From: Cellulomonas chitinilytica
GTDB lineage: Bacteria > Actinomycetota > Actinomycetes > Actinomycetales > Cellulomonadaceae
Assembly: GCF_016862675.1 (NCBI RefSeq)
Contig: NZ_BONK01000005.1
Location: 186,001 to 250,000 of the forward strand
Length of the DNA stretch: 64,000 bases
Direction: 5' to 3'
Part shown: positions 8,643 through 18,462 of the stretch, piece by piece
Layout of the letters: each line of letters begins with the position of its first letter
Position numbering within the stretch: the stretch's first letter is position 1
The notes under the pieces: model-generated
The model's database searches: none
The model's input: the letters and a program-made list of their open reading frames with translations, nothing else
What the model was told of the DNA's origin: nothing
Program-made: the position numbers and the translations under genes

Positions 8643-9830
8643 GTGACCGCCCCGACGCCGCGTCCCGTGGCCGTGCGCGTCCTCGCCCCGCTGTACCTCG
8701 CGGGCTTCACGACGGCGTTCGGCGCGCACGGTGTCGCGGCGGCTCTCGGTGTCCGCTCGGACGACGTCGGGCTCACGCTGCTCTCGTTCGGCGCGATCCT
8801 CGCCCTGTACGACCTCGCCGAGGTGCTCCTCAAGCCGGTCTTCGGTGCCCTGAGCGACCGGGTGGGACCGAAGCCGGTGGTGGTGGCAGGCCTGCTTGCC
8901 TTCGCCCTGGTGTCGCTCGCGGGAGCCGTCCTGTCCCCGCCGGCCGTCCTGGCGCTCGCCCGGCTCGGGCAGGGCGCAGCCGCCTCCGCGTTCTCGCCGG
9001 CGTCCTCCGCGGCGGTCGCCCGTCTCGCCGGGCCGGCCGCCGTGGGCAGGTACTTCGGCAGGTACGGCGCGTGGAAGAGCCTCGGGTACGCGGCGGGTCC
9101 GCTGCTCGGTGCCGGCCTGCTCGCGCTCGGCGGGATGCGTGCCCTGTTCGTGGCGCTGAGCGTGCTCGCGGCCGGGGCCGCCCTGTGGGCCGCGGTCGCG
9201 CTCCCGACGCTCCCGGTCCTGCCTCGTCCGCGCGCGACCGTCGCCGACGTGGTGCGGCAGACGACCGACCGCACGTTCCTCGTGCCGACCGCCGTGCTCG
9301 CGGCCAGCACCGCGGCCCTCGGCGTCGCGGTCGGGTTTTTGCCGCTCGTCGCGACGCGGGTCGGGCTCGCTGCGCCGGCGGGCATGGCGGCCGTCACGGT
9401 GCTGGCACTCGCGTCGACCGTGGTGCAGCCCGTCGTCGGCCGCCTTCGGGACGCGGGTCGCGTGGACACCCGGCACGGCGCGCCCGGCGGGCTGCTGGTC
9501 GTCACCGCGGGCGTGCTGCTCGTGGCGGTGGCGCCCCACGCCGTCACCGTCTACGCCGCGGCGCTGCTCGTCGGGCTCGGGATCGGCACGGCCACGCCGC
9601 TCGCGTTCGCGCACCTCGCCGCGGCGACCCCGCCCGAGCGGATCGGCCGCACGATGGGTGCCGCCGAGGTGGGGAGGGAGCTCGGCGACGCGGGCGGACC
9701 GCTGCTGGTCGGGGCCGTCGCGGTCGCCGTCAGCCTCCCCGTCGCGCTGGGCGCGCTCGCGGCCGTGACGGCGGGCACGGCGGCGGTCGGCGCCACCGCG
9801 CTGCGGCCCGTGCCGCCGCGGTCGCCCTGA
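8643..9830 (+). CDS. MFS transporter
   Basis: A 395-residue integral membrane protein with about 12 hydrophobic segments. The loop 2-3 signature GALSDRVGPKPVVVAG (G-x-x-x-D-R-x-G) identifies the major facilitator superfamily. Repeated Ala/Gly/Val helices and a second-half loop (GRLRDAGRVDTRHGAP) agree with a drug or sugar efflux type. The start is GTG at 8643 with no clear ribosome site. TACCGT 8 bases upstream could be a -10, so it may be leaderless. Substrate cannot be assigned. It diverges from dinB. Confidence 0.85.
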   Translation: MTAPTPRPVAVRVLAPLYLAGFTTAFGAHGVAAALGVRSDDVGLTLLSFGAILALYDLAEVLLKPVFGALSDRVGPKPVVVAGLLAFALVSLAGAVLSPPAVLALARLGQGAAASAFSPASSAAVARLAGPAAVGRYFGRYGAWKSLGYAAGPLLGAGLLALGGMRALFVALSVLAAGAALWAAVALPTLPVLPRPRATVADVVRQTTDRTFLVPTAVLAASTAALGVAVGFLPLVATRVGLAAPAGMAAVTVLALASTVVQPVVGRLRDAGRVDTRHGAPGGLLVVTAGVLLVAVAPHAVTVYAAALLVGLGIGTATPLAFAHLAAATPPERIGRTMGAAEVGRELGDAGGPLLVGAVAVAVSLPVALGALAAVTAGTAAVGATALRPVPPRSP

Positions 9831-9866
9831 CCGCTCCTCAGGAGGTGCGGCATCCGGGTTCACCAG

Positions 9867-12632
9867 TTGAATGGCCCTGTGCTCACACCAGTCGAGTCAC
9901 CGGGCCACCTCGTCCGTGCTGCCTGGTCGCTGTCCGGGGACGAGGTCCTCGACGCACTCGGCTCGGGCGCCGACGGGCTGAGCGCCGCGACCGCCGAGCA
10001 GCGGCTCGCCGAGGTCGGCCGCAACGAGCTCCCGCTGCCGCCACGACCGCCCCTGTGGCGCCGGGTCCTCTCGCACTTCCAGGACGTCCTCGTGTACGTG
10101 CTGCTCGTCGCGGCGGGCCTCAAGGCGATCCTCGGCGAGTGGATCGACTTCGCGGTGATCCTGCTGGTCGCGGTCGTCAACGCCGCGGTCGGGCTCATCC
10201 AGGAGGGCCGGGCCGAGAGCGCGCTCGACGGGATCCGGAAGATGCTGTCGCCCGGGGCGGAGGTCCGTCGGGACGGCGCCTGGACGAAGGTCGACGCCGC
10301 CGCGGTGGTGCCGGGGGACGTCGTGCGGGTGCGCGCGGGCGACGGGGTCCCGGCGGACGTCCGTCTCCTGACGGCGTCGAACCTGCGCGTCGAGGAGTCG
10401 GCGTTGACGGGCGAGTCCGTCCCGTCGACGAAGGACCCGGCACCGGTCGACGCCGTGGCGGGCGTCGGGGACCGGTCGAGCATGCTGTTCTCCGGCACGA
10501 TCGTCGCCGCCGGCTCGGGGGAGGGGGTCGTCGTCGCGACGGGCGCGGCGACGGAGATCGGCGCGATCCAGAGCCTCGTCGCCGAGGCGGAGGAGCTCGC
10601 CACGCCGCTGACCCGCCAGCTCGGGCGGTTCGGCACGCAGATCGCGCTGCTCATCCTGGTGATGGGTGTGCTGATGGCGGTGATCGGGCACACCGTGCAC
10701 CACCTGTCGGTCGACGACCTCCTGTCGGCGTCCATCGGCTTCGCGGTGGCCGCGGTCCCCGAGGGGCTCCCGGCGCTCGTCACGATCACGCTCGCGCTCG
10801 GCGTGCAGCAGATGGCGGACCGCAACGCGATCACCCGCCGGCTTCCCGCCGTCGAGACGCTCGGTTCGGTCAGCACCATCTGCTCGGACAAGACCGGCAC
10901 GCTCACGAAGAACGAGATGACGGCACGGACCGTCCGGACCGCGCACGGCACGGTCGAGGTCGCCGGTGCCGGGTACGCGCCCGAGGGCGGCCTCACCGTG
11001 GCGAGCCAGGAGCTCGTCGCGGGGGAGCACCCGGACGTCGAGGCCCTGCTCGACACGATGGCGCTGTGCAACGACGCCCAGGTCGTGCGGTCCGCCGACG
11101 GGTGGTCGCTCGTGGGTGAGCCGACCGAGGGCGCGCTGCGCACGCTCGCCCTGAAGGCCGGCACCGGCACGTCGGCCTGGCGGCGCGTCGCCGTCCTCCC
11201 GTTCGACTCCGCCGTCAAGTACATGGCGACCCTGGACCGGGACGACGAGCGCGCGGTCACCGTCCTGCACGTCAAGGGCGCTCCGGACCGGGTCCTCGAG
11301 CTGTGCCGGACGCAGGCGACGCCCGACGGCGCGTCCGAGCCGGTCGACACGGGGTTCTGGCTGGCCCAGGTCGACGAGCTCGGCTCGCACGGGCTGCGGG
11401 TGCTCGCGGCCGCCCGTCGGTCCGCTCCGGCGGACGCGGTGTCGATCGAGGACGACGACCTGCGGGACCTCGAGCTGTGCGGGCTCGTGGGCATCGTCGA
11501 CCCGCCGCGGCCCGAGGCGATCGACGCGATCGCGGAGTGCCACCGCGCGGGCATCACCGTGAAGATGATCACCGGCGACCACGCCGGCACCGCGACGGCG
11601 ATCGCCCAGGAGCTCGGGCTGCTCACCCCCGACGGGCGCCCGGCCCACCGGACCGCGGACGTCGACCGCGACGCGCCCGTGGTGCTGACCGGCGCCGAGC
11701 TCGAGGCGATGAGCAACGAGCAGCTGCGCGGTGTCGTGCGCGACGTCGACGTGTACGCCCGCACGAGCCCCGAGCACAAGATCCGGATCGTCTCCGCCCT
11801 CCAGGCGCACCGGCAGGTCGTCGCGATGACCGGGGACGGCGTGAACGACGCGCCCGCCCTCACGCAGGCCGACGTCGGTGTCGCGATGGGCATCAAGGGG
11901 ACGGAGGCGACCAAGGAGGCCGCCGACGTCGTGCTCGCGGACGACAACTTCGCGACCATCGAGCGCGCCGTCGAAGAGGGTCGCAGGATCTACGACAACG
12001 TCCGCAAGTCGGTGCTCTTCCTGCTGCCGACGAACGGCGCGCAGGCCCTCGTCATCCTCGTGGCGGTGCTGTTCGGGCTGACGATGCCGCTCGAACCGGT
12101 GCAGGTGCTCTGGATCAACATGATCACCGCCGTCACCCTGTCGCTGGCCCTCGCCTACGAGAAGGCCGAGCCCGGGATCATGGACCGGCCGCCGCGCGAC
12201 GCCGACGCGTCCATCCTGGGCGGGGCGGCGCTGCGGCGGATCCTGCTCGTCTCCGCGCTCATCGGCGCGGCGACGCTCGTGGTGTTCTTCGTCGAGCGCG
12301 ACGGGCACATGACGGTCGACCAGGCGCAGACGACGGCCGTGACGATGCTCGCGTTCGGGCAGCTCGCGTACCTGTTCAACTGCCGGTTCACCGACCGGTC
12401 GAGCCTCAGCCTCGACGTGCTGCGGGGCAACAGGGTCCTGTGGATCTCCGCTGGGTCGCTCGTCGTGCTCCAGGCGGTGTTCGTGTACGCGCCGTTCATG
12501 CACACGCTGTTCGGGTCGGCGGCGGTGCCGTGGCGCGGGTGGTGGGTGCCGCTCGTCCTCGCGGTCGGGGTGTTCCTCGTCGTCGAGGCGGGCAAGGCGG
12601 TCGGCAGGGTTCGCGGGCGCTCACCAAGGTGA
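9867..12632 (+). CDS. P-type cation-transporting ATPase (P2-like)
   Basis: A 921-residue ATPase. It has an N-terminal cation ATPase domain (residues about 15-85), the actuator TGES motif, the membrane motif VPEGLP, the phosphorylation site DKTGTLT (Asp about 341), and the hinge [10 protein letters not shown]. The C-terminal transmembrane block holds [19 protein letters not shown]. Absence of N-terminal CxxC and of a CPx motif excludes copper or heavy-metal types. Pattern and length fit P2-type Ca2+/Mn2+ or Na+ pumps. The start is uncertain: TTG 9867 and GTG 9879 both lack a well-spaced ribosome site, while a perfect GGAGGT lies 20 bases before the TTG. Confidence 0.92.
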   Translation: MNGPVLTPVESPGHLVRAAWSLSGDEVLDALGSGADGLSAATAEQRLAEVGRNELPLPPRPPLWRRVLSHFQDVLVYVLLVAAGLKAILGEWIDFAVILLVAVVNAAVGLIQEGRAESALDGIRKMLSPGAEVRRDGAWTKVDAAAVVPGDVVRVRAGDGVPADVRLLTASNLRVEESALTGESVPSTKDPAPVDAVAGVGDRSSMLFSGTIVAAGSGEGVVVATGAATEIGAIQSLVAEAEELATPLTRQLGRFGTQIALLILVMGVLMAVIGHTVHHLSVDDLLSASIGFAVAAVPEGLPALVTITLALGVQQMADRNAITRRLPAVETLGSVSTICSDKTGTLTKNEMTARTVRTAHGTVEVAGAGYAPEGGLTVASQELVAGEHPDVEALLDTMALCNDAQVVRSADGWSLVGEPTEGALRTLALKAGTGTSAWRRVAVLPFDSAVKYMATLDRDDERAVTVLHVKGAPDRVLELCRTQATPDGASEPVDTGFWLAQVDELGSHGLRVLAAARRSAPADAVSIEDDDLRDLELCGLVGIVDPPRPEAIDAIAECHRAGITVKMITGDHAGTATAIAQELGLLTPDGRPAHRTADVDRDAPVVLTGAELEAMSNEQLRGVVRDVDVYARTSPEHKIRIVSALQAHRQVVAMTGDGVNDAPALTQADVGVAMGIKGTEATKEAADVVLADDNFATIERAVEEGRRIYDNVRKSVLFLLPTNGAQALVILVAVLFGLTMPLEPVQVLWINMITAVTLSLALAYEKAEPGIMDRPPRDADASILGGAALRRILLVSALIGAATLVVFFVERDGHMTVDQAQTTAVTMLAFGQLAYLFNCRFTDRSSLSLDVLRGNRVLWISAGSLVVLQAVFVYAPFMHTLFGSAAVPWRGWWVPLVLAVGVFLVVEAGKAVGRVRGRSPR

Positions 12633-12674
12633 GGGCGGCTTGGTGCACGCGGCAGCGCCCCGTAGCCTCCGGCC

Positions 12675-13118
12675 ATGAGCACCCTCCACGAGGTCGGCGA
12701 GCGGGACGGCTGGCGATGCTGGCTCTGCGACGAACCGGTCGACCCCGACGCGTCGGTGAACGCCGACCGCGGTCCGAGCATCGACGGCGGGGCGACGCCG
12801 AAGGGCAAGAAGCCGGCACCCGGCTCCGAGCGCCTGGCCCACCGGGCCTGCAACACCCGTAAGGGCGCGGTGAAGCCGGTCGTCGCATGGCCGTCGACGC
12901 TGTTCGTGGTGGACCCCGCGCCGATCGTCGCGACCGTCGACCGGCTGACCGGCAAGGGTGGGCGTGAGGTCGTGGCGCGGTGCCCGACGAGGGCGGACGG
13001 CGAGGACGCGGCTGCCTGGCTCGTCGACCGGCTCTCCCGCTTCGCCCCGAGCCTTCGGGTGACCGCGGACGTCGAGCCGGGCGGCGGTCAGTTCCTCCTG
13101 GTCCTGCGGGCGCGCTGA
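12675..13118 (+). CDS. HNH-like zinc-finger protein of unknown role
   Basis: A 147-residue protein with CWLC (residues 15-18) and a downstream LAHRACNTRKGAV, the layout of zinc-bound HNH endonuclease cores in which the second pair is H...C/H. The catalytic DH segment expected between them is replaced by SIDGGA, so nuclease activity is doubtful. The C-terminal half (REVVARCPTRADGEDAAAWLVDRL) is an unrelated helical module. It starts 42 bases after the ATPase stop and may be cotranscribed with it. Confidence 0.65.
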   Translation: MSTLHEVGERDGWRCWLCDEPVDPDASVNADRGPSIDGGATPKGKKPAPGSERLAHRACNTRKGAVKPVVAWPSTLFVVDPAPIVATVDRLTGKGGREVVARCPTRADGEDAAAWLVDRLSRFAPSLRVTADVEPGGGQFLLVLRAR

Positions 13119-13133
13119 CGCCTGCGCGACTCC

Positions 13134-13164
13134 GACGCACCCGCCGCCCTGCCGGTGGTGCGTC
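13134..13164. terminator. Stem-loop after the HNH-like gene
   Basis: GACGCACC (13134-13141) pairs perfectly with GGTGCGTC (13157-13164) across a 15-base GC-rich loop, 16 bases after the stop at 13118. No T-run follows, as is usual in GC-rich actinobacteria. It separates this gene from the LuxR regulator. Confidence 0.45.
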
Positions 13165-13224
13165 GTCGTCCGCCCGGCGGGCGGTCCCCGACGCCGTATC
13201 GGCGGCGTGCGGGACGATGCGCTC

Positions 13225-15981
13225 ATGGGAGCGGCCCTGTTCGGGCGCGACGCGGAGCTCGCGACCGTCGGGCGGGTGCTCGACGAGCACACGTCGGGGC
13301 CCACCGTGCTGTCCGTGCACGGGGAGGCCGGGATCGGGAAGTCGTCGCTGCTCCGTGAGGTCCGCGACCTGGCGACCGCGCGCAGCTACCGTGTCCTCGC
13401 CGGCACGCCCACGAGTGCCGAGGCCCGGTGGAGCTACTCGGGGCTGACGGACCTGCTGGACCCGCTGGTCGCGCTGCTGCCGGACCTGCCGGCCGCGCAG
13501 CACCTGGCGCTGGACGCCGTCATGCTCCGCGGGACGGTGGGCACGACCGCACCCGACGTCCGCACGGTCTGCGCCGGGACGCTGGGCCTCCTGACGCGGG
13601 CGGCCAGGCAGCAGCCGCTGCTCGTCGCGGTGGACGACGCCCAGTGGCTCGACGAACCCACGATCCGTGCCCTGACCTACGCGGTCCGCCGGTGCGTCGA
13701 GCGGCTCGTCCTCGTCGCCACGGTGCGTGACGGCTTCGACGACCCGCTCCGGGACGTGGTCCCCGACCCGCGCGCGGTCACCTCGATCGCGCTCGGCGGA
13801 CTCGGACGCCCCGAGCTCCGGTCCCTCCTCGCGGACCGCCTCGACGCGTCCGTCGACCCCGCCGTCGTGCGGCGGATCGAGGCGACGTCGCGGGGCAACC
13901 CCCTGTTCGCGCTCGAGCTCGCACGCACCCTCGACCCGGACGGTCGGTCGCGGACGGCGTTCCCCTCGGCCCTCACCGTGAGCATGCGGAGCACGTTCGC
14001 GGGGCAGCCCGAGCGGACGCGCGACGTCCTGCTCACCTGCAGCGCGCTGGCCGCCCCGACGGCGGCGGTGCTCGCGCGTGCGGGGATCGTCGACGCCGGC
14101 ACGGTCCTGGTGCCGGCGGAGCGGGCGGGCATGGTCCGCTGGCGCGGCGACCGCCTCGAGTTCGCCCACCCGATGTGGCGCGAGGTCGTCTACGGGTCCG
14201 CCGACCCGGCATCGCTGCGCGCCGTGCACCGCCGCCTGGCGGTGGCGGCCGCCGACGTCGAGGAGCGGGCACGGCACTCCGCGCTCGGGGAGGTCGGCCT
14301 GAGCCCGGCCACCCGCGCGGCGCTCGAGCAGGCGGCGGCGAGCGCGCGGAACCGGGGAGCACCCTCCGCCGCCGCCGCTCTCCTGCAGCTCGCGCTGGAC
14401 CGCGGTGCGCGCAGCCCGGCGCTCCGGCTCGCCGCTGCGGTCGACCACTTCGAGGCAGGGGAGCACGCGGACGCCCGCGCGCTCGCGACGACGCTGGTGG
14501 ACGAGACCCCACCGGGCCCGGTCCGGGCCGCCGCCCGCGCCGTGCTGGCGCACGTCGCCTACCTGGAGGAGGACTTCGCGACCGCCGTCGCCCAGCTGGA
14601 GAGCGCCGTCGACGACGCGGGCTCCGACGCCGTGACGCAGAGCGGGCTCGCGATCGACCTCGCGTTCTCCTGCATCAACGTCGGCGACGTCCACCGTGGG
14701 CGGGACTGGGCGGTACGGGCCGAGGCCAGCGCGCGGGCGACGGGCGAGCCGGCCGTGGTCGCCGAGGCGACGGGTGCCGTCGCGCTCCTGGGCTTCCTCA
14801 CCGGCAGCGGGGTCGACGAGGTGCGCCTCACCCTGGCCCTCGCCGCCGAGGACCCGGTCCGGCCGTCGCCGGCGGCTCGCTGGCCGACGCTCGACGACGC
14901 CCTCGTCCGGTTGTGGTCCCACGACCTGGAGCGGGCACGCGCGGGCCTGGCGGTCGCGCGAGCCCGGTACGACGACCTGGGGTTCGAGGCGGGCCGAGGG
15001 CAGCTGCTCGCGCGTGTCGCGGAGGCGGCCGTGCTCGCCGGCGACCTCGCCGAGGCCCGGGCCTCCGTGGCCGAGCTCTCCGACCGGGCCGCCCTGGACG
15101 GCGACGGCAGCACGGTCGCGACCGCGCTCGCGTCCCGGGTCGTCCTGGCGTCGTGGTCGGGCGACGCCGCGCAGGCCCACGAGGAGCACGCGCGTCTGCT
15201 CGAGCACTCGCACGGAGTCGAGCACCTGCTCCCGCGACTGGCGGCGTCCGCGGCACTGGGTTCCCTGGCGCTGGCGTCGTCGCAGCCCGGGGCGGCCGTG
15301 GAGCACCTCGAACCGGTCGCCGACGTGCTGCTCCTGTTCGGCGTGGCCGAGCCCGTCGTCACGTGGGCCTTCCCCGACGCGGTCGACGCGTGGGTGGCGA
15401 CGGGCCGCCCAGACCGCGCCGTCCCGCTCGTGGAGCTGTTCGAGGAATGGGGTGCTCGGGCGGGCACACCCTGGGTGCAGGGGGTCGGGTGCCGAGGCCG
15501 GGCGCAGCTCCTGCTCGCCGGCGGCGACCCGGCCGGCGCGGGGGACTCGCTGCGGCGGGCGCTCGCGGCGTTCGAGCGCATCGGGTCGCGGTACGAGCTG
15601 GCCCGCACGCACCTCGTGGTCGCCTCGTGGCAGCGACGCCGCCGCATGCGCGCCGCGGCCCGGGCCAGCCTCGAGGTCGCCGCACGGCTCTTCCGTGAGG
15701 TCGGCGCGGCAGCGTGGGCGGCGAACGCCGAGCAGCAGCGTGACGGTCTGGGAGTGGGCTCCGGACGCCCCTCGACGCTCACGCCCAGCGAGCGGCGCGT
15801 TGCGGAGCTGGCAGGGTCGGGGCTCACGAACGGCGCGGTGGCAGCCCGTCTGGCGATCAGCCCCAAGACGGTCGAGGCCCACCTCGCGAGCGCGTACCGG
15901 AAGCTGGGGATCCGGTCCCGCGCCGAGCTGGGCCGCTGGCTGGCCGACGGGGCCCCGGCGCCCGACGACGACATGCCTTAG
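13225..15981 (+). CDS. Large ATP-binding LuxR-family regulator
   Basis: A 918-residue transcription factor of the LAL type. An AAA/NTPase domain starts with Walker A GEAGIGKSS (about residue 35) and Walker B LLVAVDDAQWLD. Long TPR-like helical repeats follow. The last 65 residues are a LuxR HTH (LTPSERRVAELAGSGLTNGAVAA...). These proteins bind ATP and an inducer, then activate nearby operons. ATG 13225 begins at the conserved LFGRDAEL; a GTG at 13207 would add six residues. The likely target is the downstream gene, because no other plus-strand gene follows. Confidence 0.9.
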   Translation: MGAALFGRDAELATVGRVLDEHTSGPTVLSVHGEAGIGKSSLLREVRDLATARSYRVLAGTPTSAEARWSYSGLTDLLDPLVALLPDLPAAQHLALDAVMLRGTVGTTAPDVRTVCAGTLGLLTRAARQQPLLVAVDDAQWLDEPTIRALTYAVRRCVERLVLVATVRDGFDDPLRDVVPDPRAVTSIALGGLGRPELRSLLADRLDASVDPAVVRRIEATSRGNPLFALELARTLDPDGRSRTAFPSALTVSMRSTFAGQPERTRDVLLTCSALAAPTAAVLARAGIVDAGTVLVPAERAGMVRWRGDRLEFAHPMWREVVYGSADPASLRAVHRRLAVAAADVEERARHSALGEVGLSPATRAALEQAAASARNRGAPSAAAALLQLALDRGARSPALRLAAAVDHFEAGEHADARALATTLVDETPPGPVRAAARAVLAHVAYLEEDFATAVAQLESAVDDAGSDAVTQSGLAIDLAFSCINVGDVHRGRDWAVRAEASARATGEPAVVAEATGAVALLGFLTGSGVDEVRLTLALAAEDPVRPSPAARWPTLDDALVRLWSHDLERARAGLAVARARYDDLGFEAGRGQLLARVAEAAVLAGDLAEARASVAELSDRAALDGDGSTVATALASRVVLASWSGDAAQAHEEHARLLEHSHGVEHLLPRLAASAALGSLALASSQPGAAVEHLEPVADVLLLFGVAEPVVTWAFPDAVDAWVATGRPDRAVPLVELFEEWGARAGTPWVQGVGCRGRAQLLLAGGDPAGAGDSLRRALAAFERIGSRYELARTHLVVASWQRRRRMRAAARASLEVAARLFREVGAAAWAANAEQQRDGLGVGSGRPSTLTPSERRVAELAGSGLTNGAVAARLAISPKTVEAHLASAYRKLGIRSRAELGRWLADGAPAPDDDMP

Positions 15982-16070
15982 GGAAACCCCCGATTTCGCC
16001 CACTGTCGTCCCGGCGAAGCATCGGCATCTCCAGGACCGGCCCGGACCTCGGTGCCGGTCCACCCCACCA

Positions 16071-16096
16071 GGGGGCGCGTGATGCCACGCGCCCCC
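16071..16096 (+). promoter_or_regulatory. Perfect 11-bp hairpin in the leader of the next gene
   Basis: GGGGGCGCGTG (16071-16081) and CACGCGCCCCC (16086-16096) form a perfect 11-bp stem with a four-base ATGC loop. The hairpin ends 21 bases before the ATG at 16118 and 90 bases after the LuxR stop. It could terminate the regulator or act as a 5' leader element or operator for the downstream gene. Confidence 0.6.
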
Positions 16097-16117
16097 GCGC
16101 ACCAGAGGGAGATTCCG

Positions 16118-16810
16118 ATGGCCAAGACCCTGTACAAGGCGCCGAAGCGGCTGCAGTTCCGGCTCCGGCACTTTCTCGAGCACGACTCCACCGACAGCGG
16201 CTTCCAAGGAGGGGACGACGAGGTCTACATGTCGGCCCTCGGGTTCGACAGCGCTGTCGTCGTCAAGGGGGCGGACGGCAGACCCGACGTCCCCATGTAC
16301 ATCGCACCGCTCATCGGTGACGTGACCGACAACGCCGTCCGCGGACCCTGGGCGACGAACCCGTTCGTCCTCGTGGACTGGGACCTGCACCCGCCGGGAG
16401 GTGTGACGTACCCCCGGACCTTCACCGTTGTCCTGCTCGTGGTCGAGCAGGACAACGAGGGGCTCGCGGACGACTTCACGCACCTCATCGACAAGGTGGG
16501 CGGCAAGGTGCGCGAGAAGGTCGTCGAGGCCGCCACCAACGCGGGCGACGCTCTCGCGACGGCCGTGGTCGGGGCGGCGATCCCGGGCATCGGTCCGGTC
16601 GTCGGTGCGGCCGTCGGCGGGCTCGCCGGCGACGGCTACGACGCCCTCGTCGCCGAGATCAAGGCCGGGCTCCACAACGAGGTCTTCACCCCCGTCCCGA
16701 TCACCTTCTCGACGGGCGACCACGTCCTGGCCGGGCACGAGTACTCGGTGCACATCCAGCAGTTCGGGGCGCACTACGAGCTCGGGTACGAGTGGCACTA
16801 CGTGCGCTAG
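16118..16810 (+). CDS. Beta-rich protein with glycine-zipper insert, unknown function
   Basis: A 230-residue protein without a signal peptide. Residues 1-115 and 180-230 are beta-rich. Between them is an amphipathic helix (DDFTHLIDKVGGKVREKVVEA), then a Gly/Ala-rich hydrophobic hairpin (TAVVGAAIPGIGPVVG and AAVGGLAGDGYDAL) with G-x3-G spacing. Such a hydrophobic hairpin inside a beta protein is seen in pore-forming or membrane-inserting proteins, but this assignment is only by resemblance. The ATG at 16118 has GAGGGAG upstream. The large LuxR regulator just before it is the obvious candidate controller. Confidence 0.7.
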   Translation: MAKTLYKAPKRLQFRLRHFLEHDSTDSGFQGGDDEVYMSALGFDSAVVVKGADGRPDVPMYIAPLIGDVTDNAVRGPWATNPFVLVDWDLHPPGGVTYPRTFTVVLLVVEQDNEGLADDFTHLIDKVGGKVREKVVEAATNAGDALATAVVGAAIPGIGPVVGAAVGGLAGDGYDALVAEIKAGLHNEVFTPVPITFSTGDHVLAGHEYSVHIQQFGAHYELGYEWHYVR

Positions 16811-16826
16811 ACGGGCTCGACCGACG

Positions 16827-16870
16827 GACCCGGGCGGGTGGGCTGATCAGGAGCCCGCCCGCTCCGGGTC
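16827..16870. terminator. Bidirectional terminator overlapping the end of hpaI
   Basis: GACCCGGGCGGGTGGGCT (16827-16844) pairs with the 16852-16870 segment. The helix has about 18 pairs with one mismatch and one bulge, around a 7-base loop. It lies between convergent genes, and its right arm encodes the last residues of the aldolase, whose stop is in the loop. Confidence 0.75.
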
Positions 16871-17665
16871 GTCGGTCGCGGGCGCGAGCCGCCGGGCGAG
16901 CTCCTCGGACCCCCGCGCGAGGAGCGTCACGTCGGCGCCGACCGCCACGAAGGCGGCCCCGGCGTCGACGTACGCGCGCGCCAGGGCCGGGGCGAACGCG
17001 TTGACGCCGACCGGCTTGCCCGCCGCCCGCACCGCGTCGAACGTGCGGTGGACGGCGGCCACCACGTCCGGGTGGTCCTGCCGGCCGAGGTGACCCATCG
17101 AGGCGGCGAGGTCGGACGGCCCGACGAACACGGCGTCGACGCCGTCGACCGCTGCGATCGCGGACGCGGACGCGACGCCCTGCGCCGTCTCGACCTGCAC
17201 GACGAGCGAGACGTGCGTGTCGGCGTCCTCGGCGTAGCCGTCGACCCTGCTCCACCGGGCCGACCGGGCGAGCGACCCGCCGACACCCCGGCGACCGCGG
17301 GGCGGGTAGCGCACGGCCTCGACGACGGCCTGCGCCTCCTGCGCCGACGACACCATCGGGACGAGGAGGTTCTGCGCACCGAGGTCCAGCACCTGCTTGA
17401 TCGTCACGACGTCCCCGACCGGCACCCGCACGACCGGGGTCACGGGGTAGGCCGCGACCGCCTGGAGCTGCGCGAGGACCGACTCCAGCCCGTTGGGCGA
17501 GTGCTCCATGTCGACGAGCAGCCAGTCGAGCCCGGACCCGGCGCAGATCTCTGCGACCAGTGCGCTGCCCGAGCACACCCACATGCCGGCGAGCGGCCGG
17601 GCGGCCGGCCCGCTCACCGCGGTCGCGAGCGCGTCGCGGAACGTCGGCGTCATGTGAAATGGCAT
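16847..17665 (-). CDS. hpaI: 4-hydroxy-2-oxo-heptane-1,7-dioate aldolase
   Basis: A 272-residue class II aldolase of the HpcH/HpaI family. It cleaves 4-hydroxy-2-oxoheptanedioate to pyruvate and succinate semialdehyde, the last step of homoprotocatechuate meta-cleavage. DMEHSPNG, QVETAQGV (metal-binding Glu) and VGPSDLAASMG are the family signatures. I chose ATG 17665, because it has GGGGA 7 bases upstream; it overlaps the hydratase by 16 bases. A second ATG at 17653 forms an ATGA with that stop. It is the last gene of the operon and ends inside a terminator hairpin. Confidence 0.92.
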   Translation of the reverse strand: MPFHMTPTFRDALATAVSGPAARPLAGMWVCSGSALVAEICAGSGLDWLLVDMEHSPNGLESVLAQLQAVAAYPVTPVVRVPVGDVVTIKQVLDLGAQNLLVPMVSSAQEAQAVVEAVRYPPRGRRGVGGSLARSARWSRVDGYAEDADTHVSLVVQVETAQGVASASAIAAVDGVDAVFVGPSDLAASMGHLGRQDHPDVVAAVHRTFDAVRAAGKPVGVNAFAPALARAYVDAGAAFVAVGADVTLLARGSEELARRLAPATDDPERAGS

Positions 17666-18435
17666 GTGATCGTCCCCAGGTCTCGGTAGTCGGCGAGCAC
17701 GGTGTCGCCCGGGTGCACCCACATCGGGCGCGTGAACGAGCCCGCGAGCACCAGGTCGCCGGCGTCGAGCCGGTCCCCGTGCTGGGCGAGCTTGTTCGCC
17801 AGCCACGCGACGCCGCGGGCGGGGTGGCCGAGCACGGCGGCGGCGACGCCGGATTCCTCGATCGTCCCGTTGCGGTGCAGGAGCGCGGCGACCCAGCGCA
17901 GGTCGACGTCGCCGGCCCGGACGGGGGTGCCACCGGTGACCATCGCCCCCATCGCCGCGTTGTCGCTGATCGTGTCGACGATGGTGCGGCCCGCGAGCTC
18001 GACCCGGGAGGAGAGGATCTCCAGCGCCGGGACCACGTGCTCGGTCGCGGCCAGCACGTCGTCGACGGTGGCGTCCGGGCCGTCGACGGGTGCCGACAGG
18101 CGGAACGCGAGCTCGACCTCGATGCGGACGTTCGAGAACCGGCCGTGCTCGATCACCGCGCCGTCCTCGTAGACCATGTCGGCGAAGATGGCGCCGTAGT
18201 CCGGCTCGTCGATGCCGGTCGCCGCCTGCATGACCTTCGACGTCAGCCCGATCTTGCGGCCGACCGGTCGACGTCCGGCGGCGACGGCCCGGCGCCGCCA
18301 CTCGCGCTGCACGGCGTACGCGTCGTCGACGGTCATGCCCGGGTGGCGCGCGGTCAGGAGCGGCACGGTCGCCCGGTCCTGTTCCGCGGTCGCGAGCTCG
18401 TCCGCGATCGCCGTGATCGTCTCAGTCGGCAGCAC
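17650..18435 (-). CDS. hpaH: 2-oxo-hept-4-ene-1,7-dioate hydratase
   Basis: A 261-residue member of the MhpD/HpaH hydratase family that hydrates 2-oxohept-4-ene-1,7-dioate before aldol cleavage. RKIGLTSKVMQAATGIDEPDYG and the IEVELAF / PALEILSSR segments supply the divalent metal site and active-site Lys expected in the family. The GTG start at 18435 has GGAGGA at 5 bases. It follows hpaD after 27 bases and overlaps hpaI, so translation is coupled. Confidence 0.93.
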   Translation of the reverse strand: MLPTETITAIADELATAEQDRATVPLLTARHPGMTVDDAYAVQREWRRRAVAAGRRPVGRKIGLTSKVMQAATGIDEPDYGAIFADMVYEDGAVIEHGRFSNVRIEVELAFRLSAPVDGPDATVDDVLAATEHVVPALEILSSRVELAGRTIVDTISDNAAMGAMVTGGTPVRAGDVDLRWVAALLHRNGTIEESGVAAAVLGHPARGVAWLANKLAQHGDRLDAGDLVLAGSFTRPMWVHPGDTVLADYRDLGTITCHFT

Positions 18436-18462
18436 GCTGTCCTCCGGTCGCGGCGCGCGGGG

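Noticed and set aside
12496..16191. 1231-codon minus-strand open frame opposite the LuxR regulator
   Set aside because: Antisense shadow: no motif, no ribosome site, Arg/Gly-rich, while the plus strand encodes a complete LuxR protein.
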